Part shown: positions 20,841 to 30,842 of the stretch, one piece after another
How the letters are laid out: every line of letters begins with the position of its first letter
Numbering within the stretch: position 1 is the first letter of the stretch
DNA from: Closterium sp. NIES-65
Lineage: Eukaryota > Streptophyta > Zygnematophyceae > Desmidiales > Closteriaceae
NCBI GenBank assembly: GCA_948144175.1
Contig: CANXME010000532.1
Coordinates: 2,541,001 to 2,605,000, forward strand
DNA: 64,000 nt
Reading direction: 5' to 3'
Translations under genes and position numbers: made by a program
The notes under the pieces: generated by a model
What the model was told of the DNA's origin: nothing
Database searches by the model: none
What the model saw: the letters and a program-made list of their open reading frames with translations, nothing else

Positions 20841-22815
20841 TGCTGAGGGTGCTGGAGCTGGAGGTTCTCGAGCTGCTACGGGTGCTGGCGCTAGAGGTTC
20901 TGGAGCTGCTGAGGGTGATGGCGCTGGAGGTTCTAGAGCTGCTGCGGGTGCTGGCGCTGGAGGTTCTGAAGCTGCTGCGGGTGCTGGCGCTGAGGGTTCT
21001 GAGTTTACTGTTGTGCGATCTCCTTGGAGTAGCCGCCTTCGTCCGCGTGTGCCTCTCACCTCACAACAGCTGCACGACTGGTACTATCGCCGTCAGGGTC
21101 GCGCTTCTGGAGCTCGAGGCTCTGCCGATGGAGGTATTTCTGCTGTCGTCACTGGAGCTGGGAGTGGTGCTGGTCCTGGAGGTGCTCGTATTGGAGGCTC
21201 CAGAGGGAGACCCGGATGCTCCAGACATCCTGTGTCCATGCTGCTTGCCCCTGAGGGAGACCCGGATGCTCCAGACATCCCGACCCCGCGCTCTTACGCT
21301 GAGGCGATCGCGGGTGAGTACTCCTCTCAGTGGCTGATAGCCATGGACGCAGAGATGGCATCCTAGAAGTCCACAGGCACCTACGTCGACGAGGTTCCCC
21401 CTCCTGAGGCGAACATCGTCAGTGGCATGTGGATTTTCAGGGTGAAGCGGCCGCCAGGTTCTCCGCCTGTCTTCAAGGCTCGTTACGTTGCTCAAGGTTT
21501 CAGTCACCGAGAGGGAGTAGACTTCTTCCAGACCTTCTCCCTCACCCCGAAGATGACCACTCTTCGGGTGCTGCTGCACGTTGCCACTCAGCGTGACTAC
21601 GAGCTTCACTCTCTTGACTTCAGCACAGCTTTCTTACAGGGCAGCCTGCACGAGGAGATCTGGCTGCGCCGCCCACCTGGCTTCACTGGGTCGTTCCCTC
21701 CTTGTACCCAGTGGAGCCTCCGGCGGCCAGTCTACGGTCTCCGTCAGGCACCGCGTGAGTGGAACGAGACACTGAGGACGACACTTGTGGCTCTTGGGTT
21801 TGCTCCGTGGACTGCTGAGCCGTCGCTGTTTCTACGCACCGACACTTCGCTGCCGCCGTTCTACATCCTCGTGTACGTCGACGACTTGGTCTTTGCCACT
21901 GCTGACGCTAAGGCTCTCGCCCTGGTGAAGTCGGAGTTGCAGAAGAGACACACGTACACACACCTGGGTGAGCTGCGCACCCATCTTGGCTTGCAGATCA
22001 CCCGGGACAGAGCATGCCGCACCATCACACTGACTCAGTCACACATGGTGCAGCAGGTCCTTCAGCGCTTCGGCTTCACCTGGTCCTCAGCACAGGCCAC
22101 TCCTCTTGCTACAGGTCACTCGCTCTCAGCTCCACCTTCGAACGAGTCCGTAGAGCCGAGTGGTCCTTACCCAGAGCTAGTGGGCTGCCTCATGTACCTG
22201 ATGACCTGCACTCATCCTGACCTTGCGTACACTCTTGGCCTTCTCGCTAGCTACGTGGCTCCTGGTCGGCACCGGAAGGTGCACATGGATGCTACTAAGA
22301 GGGTACTGCACTACTTGTGCAGTACATCAGGCATGGGGCTCGTGCTTGGAGGGAGGAGCTAAGTTGTTCTCACTGGGCACTCAGACGCTTCTTGGGTTGA
22401 CGACCAGGCTACTTAGCGGTCGTCACAGGGTTACACCTTCAGCCTTGGCTCTGGTTCAGTTTCGTGGCGTTCAACACGCTCGTCTTCACTTCTATCTACG
22501 CCACAGTCATGGCTGCACAGGAGTTACGCTGGCTCACCTACCTGCTGACTGACTTGGGAGAGCGGCCTCGTTCTCCTCCAGTGCTGTTCGTCGACAACAA
22601 GGCTACCATTGCCTTGTGTGAGGAGCACAGACTAGAGCACAGAACGAAGCACATCGCTCTCCGTTACTTCCTGGCTCGAGAGTTGCAGCAGCGTGGTCAG
22701 CTTCGTCTGTGTTACGTGGCCACTTGGGCCAACACTGCTGATATATTCACCAAGGCACTTCAGGCTGGTGATCATCAGGGTTTCTGCACTATGCTAGGGC
22801 TTGTGCCCACTTTTC
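20841..22815 (+). pseudogene. Element C linker, RT and RNase H (interrupted by D)
   Basis: The linker is followed by APEGDPDAPDIPTPRSYAEA, a TAG at 21364 (TGG elsewhere) and RT from MWIFRVKRPPGSP through YVDDLVFATAD. Stops at about 22361 (TAA) and 22414 (TAG for CAG) and a small frameshift near 22490 break RNase H. Its motifs SWRSTRSSS, AAQELRWLTYLL, FVDNKATIALCEEHRLEHRT and NTADIFTKALQ remain. Element D inserted a few codons before the end; the residual stop lies just after D at about 24258. Confidence 0.86.
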
Positions 22816-23024
22816 TGTCAGAATATTATCTTATTGTTCTAGCCTGTAGTGGGGTGCTCTATAGCGAGTACAACCCTTCTAGGGTTTGCTATTTGTATCC
22901 TCATTCTTGCTAGTTCAATCCTCTTTCTTTCTTCTAACTTTTGACATGGTATCAGAGCAGGTCGATCCCCTTGGATCGATCCTGTGGGTGGGTTACCACC
23001 TCGCTTCCGCTGCTACTTTTTCCT

Positions 23025-23128
23025 CCCGCCGTGCGCCCCGAGGCGCGCGGCGGTTTTCTGCCCGCCGTGCGCCCCGAGGCGCGCGGCGGTTCATTGCCTG
23101 CTGTGCGCCCCGAGGCGCGCGGCGGGCT
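23025..23128 (+). repeat. Three tandem 36-bp hairpin units in the D leader
   Basis: Each unit contains CCGCCGTGCGCC-CCGA-GGCGCGCGGCGG, a 12-bp stem (one U-G pair) with a four-base loop. The third unit has C-to-T changes in the left arm that still pair as U-G. Element E has three related units at about 24822-24924. Confidence 0.78.
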
Positions 23129-24027
23129 TCTCCCCTACGTCGCGGCCCCGCCCCGATCGTCGCGGCCCCGCCCCTTGACGCGGCCCCGCTCTACGTCGCG
23201 GCCCTGCCCCGGCCCGTCGCCGCCCGTGCGCCTGCCCGGCTCGGCCCCGCCCTTCGTCGCGGCCCCGCCCCGGCTCGTCGCCGCCCGTGCGCCTGCCCGG
23301 CTCGGCCCCGCCCTACCTTCGCGGCCCCGCCCAACGTTGCGGCCCCACCCTATGTCGCGGCCCCGCCCTACGTCGCGGCCCCGCCCTATGTCGCGGCCCC
23401 GCCCCGACCGCCGCGGCCCCGCCCCTCGTCGCGGCCCCGGCCCCGTCCCCCCCCCCCCCCCCCCCCTTTTTCTCCCCTCCCCCCCAATTCCCGGTGTGGG
23501 GTGGCAGGTATGGGGGTGGCCGGTGTACTTTCCTCCCTTTGCTCCTCCTCCTCCTTCGTCTCCCACTGCTGCAGCTGTCGCTGAGGGGGGTGGTTGTGTG
23601 GGAGACTGGGTTTAGGGTTTTAGGGGGGTGCGTGGGAGTAGAGCTAGTGGTGTAGCAGTGGGTGTGTATCAGGGGGGTGGGACTGTGTGCGGGAGGATGA
23701 GCGGAGGTTGCCAGTTTGTCGTCAGCAGCACCTGTAGTCCGGGGCGCTGTCCCGGTAGCCCAGTCGTAGCCAGCTGTGCCAGCCGCCCGTGGGTCCGTTG
23801 CCCGTCCGCCGCTATTTGAGCCGCGGGGCCTGTTACTCCTGTAGTCCGGGCGCTGTCCGGTAGCCGCTGTGCCAGTCTGCCTCCTGTTGCCCGTGTGTCT
23901 GCAGCTTCAGCCGTCGCCTCCTGTCTCCTCTCCCCTCACTCTCCCTCCTCCTCCTCACTTGCCCGTTGTGACTACCACTAGCTTTGCTTATAATTGTGAA
24001 CTCTAAACTATTTCTTCTTGAACTTGT

Positions 24028-24065
24028 GCTCAGAATGTGTGGTGACATTGTGATCCACCCTGAGC
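24028..24065 (+). ncRNA. Conserved 38-nt stem-loop in element D
   Basis: GCTCAG/CTGAGC outer stem, GTGG/CCAC inner stem, loop TGACATTGTGAT. Present although D has no coding capacity, which argues for a function in cis. Confidence 0.72.
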
Positions 24066-24396
24066 TTGTTTTGCTTTGCCTGCTCTGCTGATTACACCCC
24101 ACTTTGGCTATGGGGGTGTGTCAGAATATTATCTTATTGTTCTAGCCTGTAGTGGGGTGCTCTATAGCGAGTACAACCCTTCTAGGGTTTGCTATTTGTA
24201 TCCTCATTCTTGCTAGTTCAATCCTCTTTCTTTCTTCTAACTTTTGACATTTTCCTCACTAGCTGTAGGCCTTGCTTGTACTATGATCTATATATATGTA
24301 TACCTGCATGCTTGCATTGCTAAGTAGAGTTCACTGTGATATTTGTGTTGCATATTTGCCTCTGCATGTGAACTGGCCTTGTGGCCCTTTGCTTGT

Positions 24397-24434
24397 GCTC
24401 AGTGTGTGTGGTGACGTTGTGATCCACCCTGAGC
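24397..24434 (+). ncRNA. Conserved 38-nt stem-loop in 3' UTR of element C
   Basis: Same structure and spacing as in A, B, D, E and F. Preceded by the small hairpin GGCC-TTGT-GGCC. Confidence 0.7.
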
Positions 24435-24498
24435 TTGCTTTGCTTTTCTTGACTGGTCTTGTGATCTCTTGCTCTCCCCCACTTTGCCTTTGGGGGTG

Positions 24499-24569
24499 TG
24501 TCAAACATATATTTATATATATGTTAGTGTTATTACTAGGCTGTAGTGGGGTAGATAGTGTGGGGTATA
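24499..24569 (+). repeat. 3' LTR of element C, left part (interrupted by E)
   Basis: Starts TGTCAAACATATATTTATAT and matches the first half of the 5' LTR of C. It ends in GTATA (24565-24569), the target duplicated by E; the LTR resumes at 26152 and ends at 26190. Confidence 0.9.
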
Positions 24570-26146
24570 TGTCAGAATATTATGCTCTAGCCTGTAGTGG
24601 GGTGCTCCATAGCGAGTACAACCCTTCTAGGGTTTGCTATTTGTATCCCCATTCTTGCTAGTTCAACCCTCTTCTCTCTTCTAAACTTTCACATGCTATC
24701 AGAGCAGGTCGATCCCATTGGATCGATCCTGTGGGTGGGCTCACCACCTCGTTGCTTCCGCTGCAACTGCTACTGCTACTCTCTGTGCCGCACGCCCCGT
24801 GGCATGCTGCAGTTTTTTCTTCCCGCGGTGCGCCCCGAGGCGCGCGGCGGTTTTCTGCCCGCCGTGCGCCCCGAGGCGCGCGGCAGTTCTCTGCCCGATG
24901 TGCGCCCCGAGGCGCGCGGCGGGCTTCTGCCCCGTCACTCGGCGCGTCGCCCTCGGGAGGCGCTGCGACGGGCGACGGGGACCCACGCGTCGGCCCCGTC
25001 GCCGCCCGCATCGGCCCCGTCGCCGCCCGCAGCGGACCCGTTGCCGCCCAGCGCAGCCCCGTCGCCGCGCGCAGCGGCCCCGTCGCCGCCCGCAGTCACC
25101 CCGTGCCCGCCCGCATCGGCCCCGTCGTCGCCGCCAGCGGCCCCGTCGCCGCCACTTGCGGCCCCGGCCCCGCCCCGGCCATGCCTCGTTGTCAGCCGCG
25201 ACGCACCGGGGGCACGTGCACCGCCCCCCCCCCCCCCCCCCCCTCTTTTCCCGTCGCCTGTCGAGGCGACCTGAGGGGGCCGCGGTGGGGGCGAGCGTCG
25301 CCCCTTCTTCCGCCTACTTTGGCGCCCAGGGAGGCCGCGCGTCGCCCCCCCCCCCCGTAACCTCCCTATCCGCCATCCCGCCCTCCCCTGTTTTCGGGTT
25401 TGGGGATGGCGAGTGGGGGGGTGGCGGGTGTGTGGTCTCCCCTGCTCCTCCTCCTCCTCTGTCTCCCACTGCTGCAGCTGCCGCTGAGGGGGGTGGGTGT
25501 GTGGGAGTCGACGGAGTCGTGCTAGGGGGTGGGGTGTGAGTGACCCTAGGGGTGCAGTAGGGGGTGTGTGTCAAGGGGGGTGAGACTGTTTGGGAAGCTG
25601 AACGGAGGTTGCCGTTGTGTCGCCAGCAGCACTTGTAGTCCGGGGAGTTGCTCCGGTAGCCCAGTCGTAGCCACCTGTGCCAGTCACCCGTGGGTCCGTT
25701 GCTCGTCTGCCGCTACTTTAGCCGCGGGGCCCGTTACTCCAGTAGTCCGGCGAGTTGCTCCGGTAGCCACTGTGCCAGTGTGCCTCCTGTTGCCCGTGTG
25801 TCTGCAGCTTCAGCCGTCGCCTCCTATCTCCTCTCCTCTCACTCTCGCCTCCTCCTCCTCACTTGCCCTCTGCGATAGCCTCTAGCTTTGCTCATAATTG
25901 TTAACTTTAAACTATTGCTTCTTGAACTTGTGCTCAGAATGTGTGGTGACATTGTGATCCACCCTGAGCTTGTACTGCTTTGCTTGCTCTGCTGATTACA
26001 CCCCACTTTGGCTATGGGGGTGTGTCAGAATATTATGCTCTAGCCTGTAGTGGGGTGCTCCATAGCGAGTACAACCCTTCTAGGGTTTGCTATTTGTATC
26101 CCCATTCTTGCTAGTTCAACCCTCTTCTCTCTTCTAAACTTTCACA
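24570..26146 (+). mobile_element. Element E: TRIM-like non-autonomous LTR element inside the C LTR
   Basis: Two 124-bp LTRs (24570-24693 and 26023-26146) look identical and are flanked by GTATA (24565-24569 and 26147-26151). E is a relative of D (shared LTR core, leader hairpins, tail) but distinct. Its PBS reads TGCTATCAGAGC, one base off the D version. The interior is non-coding, GC-rich, with C homopolymers (25226-25242, 25346-25356) and the 38-nt stem-loop at 25932-25969. Confidence 0.93.
25932..25969 (+). ncRNA. Conserved 38-nt stem-loop in element E
   Basis: Same outer stem (GCTCAG/CTGAGC) and inner stem (GTGG/CCAC) as D, about 55 bp upstream of the 3' LTR. Confidence 0.72.
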
Positions 26147-26151
26147 GTATA

Positions 26152-26190
26152 ACCCCCTAGGGTTTTCCTCTTGTACCAACTCTCTCGACA
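26152..26190 (+). repeat. 3' LTR of element C, right part
   Basis: Continues the C LTR after E (ACCCCCTAGGGTTTTCC...CTCTCGACA) and is followed by the C target duplication GATAT at 26191-26195. Confidence 0.88.
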
Positions 26191-26195
26191 GATAT

Positions 26196-28285
26196 GGCGT
26201 GGAGATGGTGGTCAGTGTGAGTGCGAAGCGTTTAGCGATGGTGTCGGCGTATTTCGCGGCGCTGAGGTAGATTGCGTCTCCTTTTTCCTGAATGTTGAGG
26301 CCGAGGTATTGCGTGACGGTAGAGGAGACTGTGAGAGTGAGATCTTTGTGCATCTCCCATTCGAACCAAGTAGTGATCCCGTCGGTTGAGCCGATGTAGA
26401 AAAGATCTTCCACGAAGACTGTAAGTAAGATGTAGTCGGCTCCTTTTGTGAGCCGGTACATGCCTTGATCGTGCGGTAGTTGGTGAAATCCGATGCGAAC
26501 GAGTCGGGCGTGGAGGTACTGCTGCCATAGTCTCAAGGCTTGCTTGATCCCGTACAGGGAGTTCAATAACTGACAGACGTGGTTGGAGTTCGTACTGGAG
26601 CCATGTGGTAGCTCAACGAAAATTTCTGCGTCGACGGGTGCGTAAAGAAAGGCGTTGGCAACGTCGATTTGCCGCAGCTTCTTCTTCTTCATGGCGGCGA
26701 TCGCGAGAAGGATTCGAAGTGACATGTGCCGGCTGACCGGGGCGAATGTCTCGGTGAAGTCGCGCCCGTGTTCTTGGTCGAAACCGCGTACGACCCAGCA
26801 TGCTTTAAATTTGTCAATGGTGTCGTCTGCCTTTGTCTTCACACGGAAGACCCACTTTCCGGTAAGTATAGTCTTGTTTCGTGCCACACTGATGGGAACG
26901 ACTTTCCAGGTGTTGCGCTCCTCTAGTGCCTTCAATTCCCTGTCGAAGGTTTCGAAAGCCATGTCGCGACTCGGAAGGTTCAGGTGCCAAATGTATCGAG
27001 TGGCAGCGTCGATGAAGGTGATGGTGTAGTTGTAAGCTCCTTGTCCTGGTACGCGATTGTTTAGGATGTCGCTGTACACCTTTTCGAGCGGTGCGTACGC
27101 TGCACTCCGGTTGTGGTGAGGGACAAACGGCTGATAAGGTAAGTCAGCTTCAGGACATGTGAAGCACGTTCCTTTTACCCGTTGGAGTTCTCTCCCGTCA
27201 TGTAGTAGAAGCGAGTCTCTGTCGAGCACTCCTGCTCTTATCGTGTTGTTTAACGTTGTGTTGCTCAGGTGCCCCATCTGTGCATGCCAGATTTCTTCGC
27301 TGGCGCGGTGTCCGGGTGAACGTCGGTACATGTCGGAGTTGGAGTAGAAGTTGGCGGTGAAGTTTGCGCTTCGATGAACTTCTCGTCGTGCCGGGTTTAG
27401 CTGCTGCGTGGGTGTCGGTGGTGTGTCATCGACGAAGATCGGTGCCGTTGAAGGACCAGCGATTGGTGTTGATGTTACCACTGTTTTTTCCGCTGTCTCT
27501 GCTGCTGCCGTTGTTGTCTCTGCTGCTGCCATTGTTGTCTCTGCTGCTGCCGATGTTGTCTCTGCTGCTGCCGATGTTGTCTCTACTGCTGCTGATGTTG
27601 TCTGTGCTGCTGCCGAATGTTGAATTGTCGCTAACGCTCTTGTTCTTTCTGCTTCAAGAATGGTGTGCGAGTGCCAGAATCCTTCGGGGCTGAAGTTGGG
27701 GTCAAGATCCGGTGGATGTGTCCAGGAAGTGAAGGTGACGATCCCGTTGTTGTCAGCTGTGCCAAGGTCTGGGACAAAGTCGAGAACGAAGACGTTGTTC
27801 TTCAGGACTGCCTTGCCGATGTAGGGACCCCCTCTTCCGTGGTACAACTTAAACTCCTGGGTGGTGCTATCTGCTTCAAGGTGGATGCCTTTCGCCATCA
27901 GCTGGCTGACGCTCAGTAAGTTGTAGCCGAGTCCCTCCGCGATTAATACCTTTGACATCTGCAGTATAACGTTAGTCTCCCTTGACTGAAGTTGAACCAC
28001 GCCTTGTCGTCGTGTGCGCAGGTTCTGATTGTTGACGACGGTGATGGCGGCTTCGCGTTGAAGTTGGTGCCCGCGCTGAACGAAACGTCCCGAGGAGCAC
28101 ATGTGCTGCCCGCAGCAACTATCCCAGAACCAAGTATCTTTTCCGGACGGCTCGCTTTGGGCGATGGCTGCGTACGTTGGGTTCGGTTGAAGTGACTCGC
28201 GGTGAGGTGTGGTGTTGTCAAGTTGCTCTTCCGGTGAGTAGTGTGGCGGTGACTCGGTGATACAGGAGTCGCTCAGTCTTGCCAT
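26196..28285 (-). pseudogene. Element O protease, truncated integrase and RT N-terminal half
   Basis: The minus-strand frame has a protease motif WFWDSCCGQHMCSS (the usual DSGAS.HM, damaged), a protease domain ending NLLSVSQLMAKG, and a TSAAAETT repeat (27480-27620). A GAG-pre-integrase follows (EIWHAQMGHLSNTTL, C..C motif), then the first part of the integrase core (YSDILN, TFIDAATRYIWHL). After FETFDRELKALEE it jumps straight into RT (NTWKVVP, GKWVFRVKTKADD), so the second Asp and Glu of the DDE triad are deleted. The RT catalytic box reads FVEDLFYIGS instead of YVDD. The frame ends at the C insertion. Confidence 0.87.
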
Positions 28286-29597
28286 ACAACTGACGATGTT
28301 CCTTGCTCCTTGTGTAGGTTGTCCTGTTGATGTCGTTTGAACTTGAGCGATGGGGTTCGCTTGTGTTGAAGCGACTTGGCTACTTGAAGGTCGAAGCTGT
28401 CCCTGTGGCGGTGTTGATTGTTGCCGATTCAGGCAGTGTGTTCGCGGCTGTCCTGACGTCTTGTAGAGATGGCAGAACGGAGGTACAGGCTTTGGTTGAT
28501 GTCGGCTGTTGTTGTTGTTGTAGCGTCACTGAGTGTGGAACGCAAATTCGGAAACTGACATTTTCTTCTTGTGCCGCTCATCTTGCAGCAGGTCCATGTC
28601 TTGCTGCTCGGCGTGAATTTCGGCGCAAAGTGCTGCTTCAAAAATCTTCCCGGTGAGCTCGGAGAATGGCTCCAGTGGAGCGCCAATGAGGACCAAGTCA
28701 AGTGATGACGATTGTGACGAAGGCTTCTTCGGAGATTGACCCTCCGCATCGAAGGAGTTTGCCGCGTAGTTCGCGGCAGCGGCTGATATACGCCATTCCT
28801 TTTTTGCCTGGTTTCATCTCGACTGTTGTCAGTTGCGCCATCAACCGACTCTGATTTACGCTGTCTGTTGCTTGATACAGGCTCTTCAAGTGGTTGTATG
28901 CGAGTTCGGCGGAGTTGGCGTATCCCCAGTAAGACCGTTTATTCTGCTGCTGATTCGCAGTGATGTTCCTCAGTAGAATCGTGTACGCCATCATTGACTG
29001 ATAAATGTATTGATGTTTGTCATATTGTGTGTCGTGTGTCGGATATGGCAGGGATCCATCAAAGAAGCCAAGAATCTGCGTGCCTTCCATCATCAATTCG
29101 AACTCGAATGACCAGGTGAAGAAGATCTTTCCGTCGAACGGCCTTGACGTCTGCTGTTTTAAGACGTGCGCGAACTGCGACTCAACTTGAAGTGCGTCCA
29201 GTGTCTTCTCTTGTCTAGGTGCAGGCTATGGTTGTGGCATAAAGCTGACGGAGCTGCGCTAAGGCTCGTACGGGGCAAAGGTAGGTTGCTGCTGTTGATT
29301 TCCACGTGCGTAGGATGAACCATCAAGGCTCATTGGAGTCACATTGTTGTTGTTGTTGCTGTTGTTTGATTGCGCAGGTGCCGACTGTTGTTGTTGCTCG
29401 TATAAGGACATGAAGGAGAAAAACTTCTCCATCATGTTCTGATCGAAGCCTGCAGATTGATTCGCAGGAGTCTCAGTAGAAGTTGCTCTTGGTCTTGTTG
29501 CCGTACCCTCCTATGTCTGTAGGCCAGAGGCAGGAGGTGGAGTAGGAGCAGTACACGGGGAGCCGTTAGAGGAGCTCCTTTCCTTTTGTGTTGCCAT
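28286..29597 (-). pseudogene. Element O gag
   Basis: The minus-strand ATG at 29597 begins MATQKERSSSNGSPCTAPTP, followed by Gln/Asn-rich sequence. The UBN2/copia-type gag core comes next (GTQILGFFDGSLPYPTH, QSMMAYTILLRNI, NHLKSLYQATDSVNQSRLM). Three in-frame stops, all TAG (about 29512, 29260 and 29229), interrupt it. A frameshift near 28700 separates it from the downstream part. Non-functional. Confidence 0.78.
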
Positions 29598-29658
29598 GTC
29601 TTCTGACGTTGTAGATAACTTGATAATGTTTGAGTTCCCCCTGTTAGCTCTCATACCA

Positions 29659-30105
29659 TGTTGGGCTGAGAAATGCCCTTAGGATCTTTGCAGGGCTGAA
29701 CTCTGAGTATGACTTGTTGTAATTAGCGGATCTTTGCAGGGCGGAAGTGTTTGAACCACCTTCGCTGGTATGTGAGGGCAAAGTGAATTGATTAAAGCAA
29801 AGAGATACAAGATTATATAAGAGTACAAGGAATACGAAGAGATACGGTTCCAAATGTTTTACTGTTGCTGTTGCGGTTCGATACAGTGACGACTCGGGCA
29901 ACTGCTCTGTAACGAGTCAGTTATGTGTCTTTGCTGTCGCGCTGTACTTGTCAGGTCAAAGGTCGCTGACCTTTGACTTTCGCGTAACCTCCAGCAACTG
30001 CTCAACCTCCGAGGGTTGACTCGCCAGTGCTTCGATATGCTTCGCTTCGTTTCTGACTTGGTGTTTCGACACGACAGAGGCGCTTAGAGTTAATTGTTTC
30101 CAACA
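29659..30105 (-). repeat. 5' LTR of element O
   Basis: 447 bp, TGTTGGGCTGAG...TTTCCAACA, followed by GAAGG (30106-30110). The adjacent minus-strand PBS is TGGTATGAGAGC. Confidence 0.93.
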
Positions 30106-30110
30106 GAAGG

Positions 30111-30842
30111 AAGGAGTGCGCGTAAGTAAATATTGAAAAAGTGATTAATATGAATGCCAGTGAAATAAAGCCGTAGTGAGTTATAACGAGGGACCGAGAA
30201 ATCGAAATATGGAGCTAGGTGCTTATTGGTTGAAATATTTTATTATAATCAATCATGTTTTTTACATTCACTACGATAAAGGTTCATGCTCGAAGAATTA
30301 TAACACACTGTAATACTCTAGCAGACTTATCCTGTCCAAGATCCTTCGTTTTTTAACACACCTCACTACCATACCACTAAACACATTTTGCCAGCATGAG
30401 CCAAACTTTAAAAGGTGAAATGAATGGTTTTTGTAATGATAGTTCAACGTTACGATACAGTTTCGTAACCGATGTGTTACCTCCTGGAAGTCTGGGCTGA
30501 CGTGGGGGAAATTTCGTTTCAGGAAGGAGAGCAGATAGGATAGACCAGCGTTAGCTCAGGCAGTACGATGATGCCACGTCACAGTGCGCGAATTAGTCGC
30601 GAAATCCTCGGAGCAAGTAGCATCATCCATCGGGGTTGGCTGAGCACCTCGCTCCGCTGCCCTCGGGAGTTGGGGCAACCGCAGGGAGGACCAGCCAGGA
30701 GGCCCACGCGATTCCACACGGGTCCCAGCATTGCTCCTGCCTCCCTCATATCCAGTCAGTCTGCACTTCGGAAGAGCAAGTCAAGCTCTCAACCAACCCT
30801 CCTGTGTTCGAAGTGTGCCACTCTAGCCTTCCACTAGCAACC
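30111..30842 (+). promoter_or_regulatory. 5' flank and likely promoter of LHCB5
   Basis: AT-rich spacer (30111-30480) followed by GC-richer sequence and a 5' UTR. A box GCCACGTCAC at 30573-30582 has the ACGT core of plant G/C-box (bZIP) sites typical of light-regulated antenna genes. No convincing TATA box was found. The O insertion ends about 735 bp upstream of the start codon. Confidence 0.45.

Larger units (their letters stand above)
22816..24249 (+). mobile_element. Element D: TRIM-like non-autonomous LTR element
   Basis: Two identical 131-bp LTRs (22816-22946 and 24119-24249) are flanked by TTTTC (22811-22815 and 24250-24254). The PBS TGGTATCAGAGC at 22947 is a perfect plant initiator-Met type. 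The 1.17-kb interior encodes no gag or pol. It holds three tandem 36-bp GC hairpin units (about 23025-23128), CGGCCCCGCCC-rich sequence, a C homopolymer near 23449-23466, the shared 38-nt stem-loop (24028-24065) and a short purine tract before the 3' LTR. It must have moved using enzymes from another element. Confidence 0.93.
17057..26190 (+). mobile_element. Element C: gag-less Ty1/copia retrotransposon nested in O
   Basis: The LTR at 17057-17202 and the split LTR at 24499-24569/26152-26190 are flanked by GATAT (17052-17056 and 26191-26195). The PBS-like TGGCATCTAGAGC starts at 17203. Coding order is Pro/Gln-rich repeats, triplicated EWY motif, zinc motif, protease, integrase, linker, RT, RNase H. 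TRIM D is inserted just before the pol stop and TRIM E inside the 3' LTR. No homologue of the gag capsid domain of A, B or F is visible, so C probably depended on others for particles. Confidence 0.92.
856..30105 (-). mobile_element. Element O: outer Ty1/copia LTR retrotransposon, host of a six-element nest
   Basis: The ends are TGTTGGGCTGAG...GTTTCCAACA LTRs at 856-1453 and 29659-30105, flanked by the 5-bp duplication GAAGG (851-855 and 30106-30110). On the minus strand the primer-binding site TGGTATGAGAGC (initiator-Met type) follows the 5' LTR at 29658, and a purine tract abuts the 3' LTR at 1454. Coding remnants on the minus strand run gag (28286-29597), pol (26196-28285), a short middle part (16953-17051) and the RNase H end (1438-2117). 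Elements A and C interrupt the reverse transcriptase region 104 bp apart. Stops, frameshifts and an integrase deletion show it is dead and the oldest member of the nest. Confidence 0.93.

Noticed and set aside
22947..23655. Arg/Pro/Ala-rich ORFs in D and E as genes
   Set aside because: Composition-driven frames over GC hairpins and C homopolymers; they differ between D and E and match no gag or pol.
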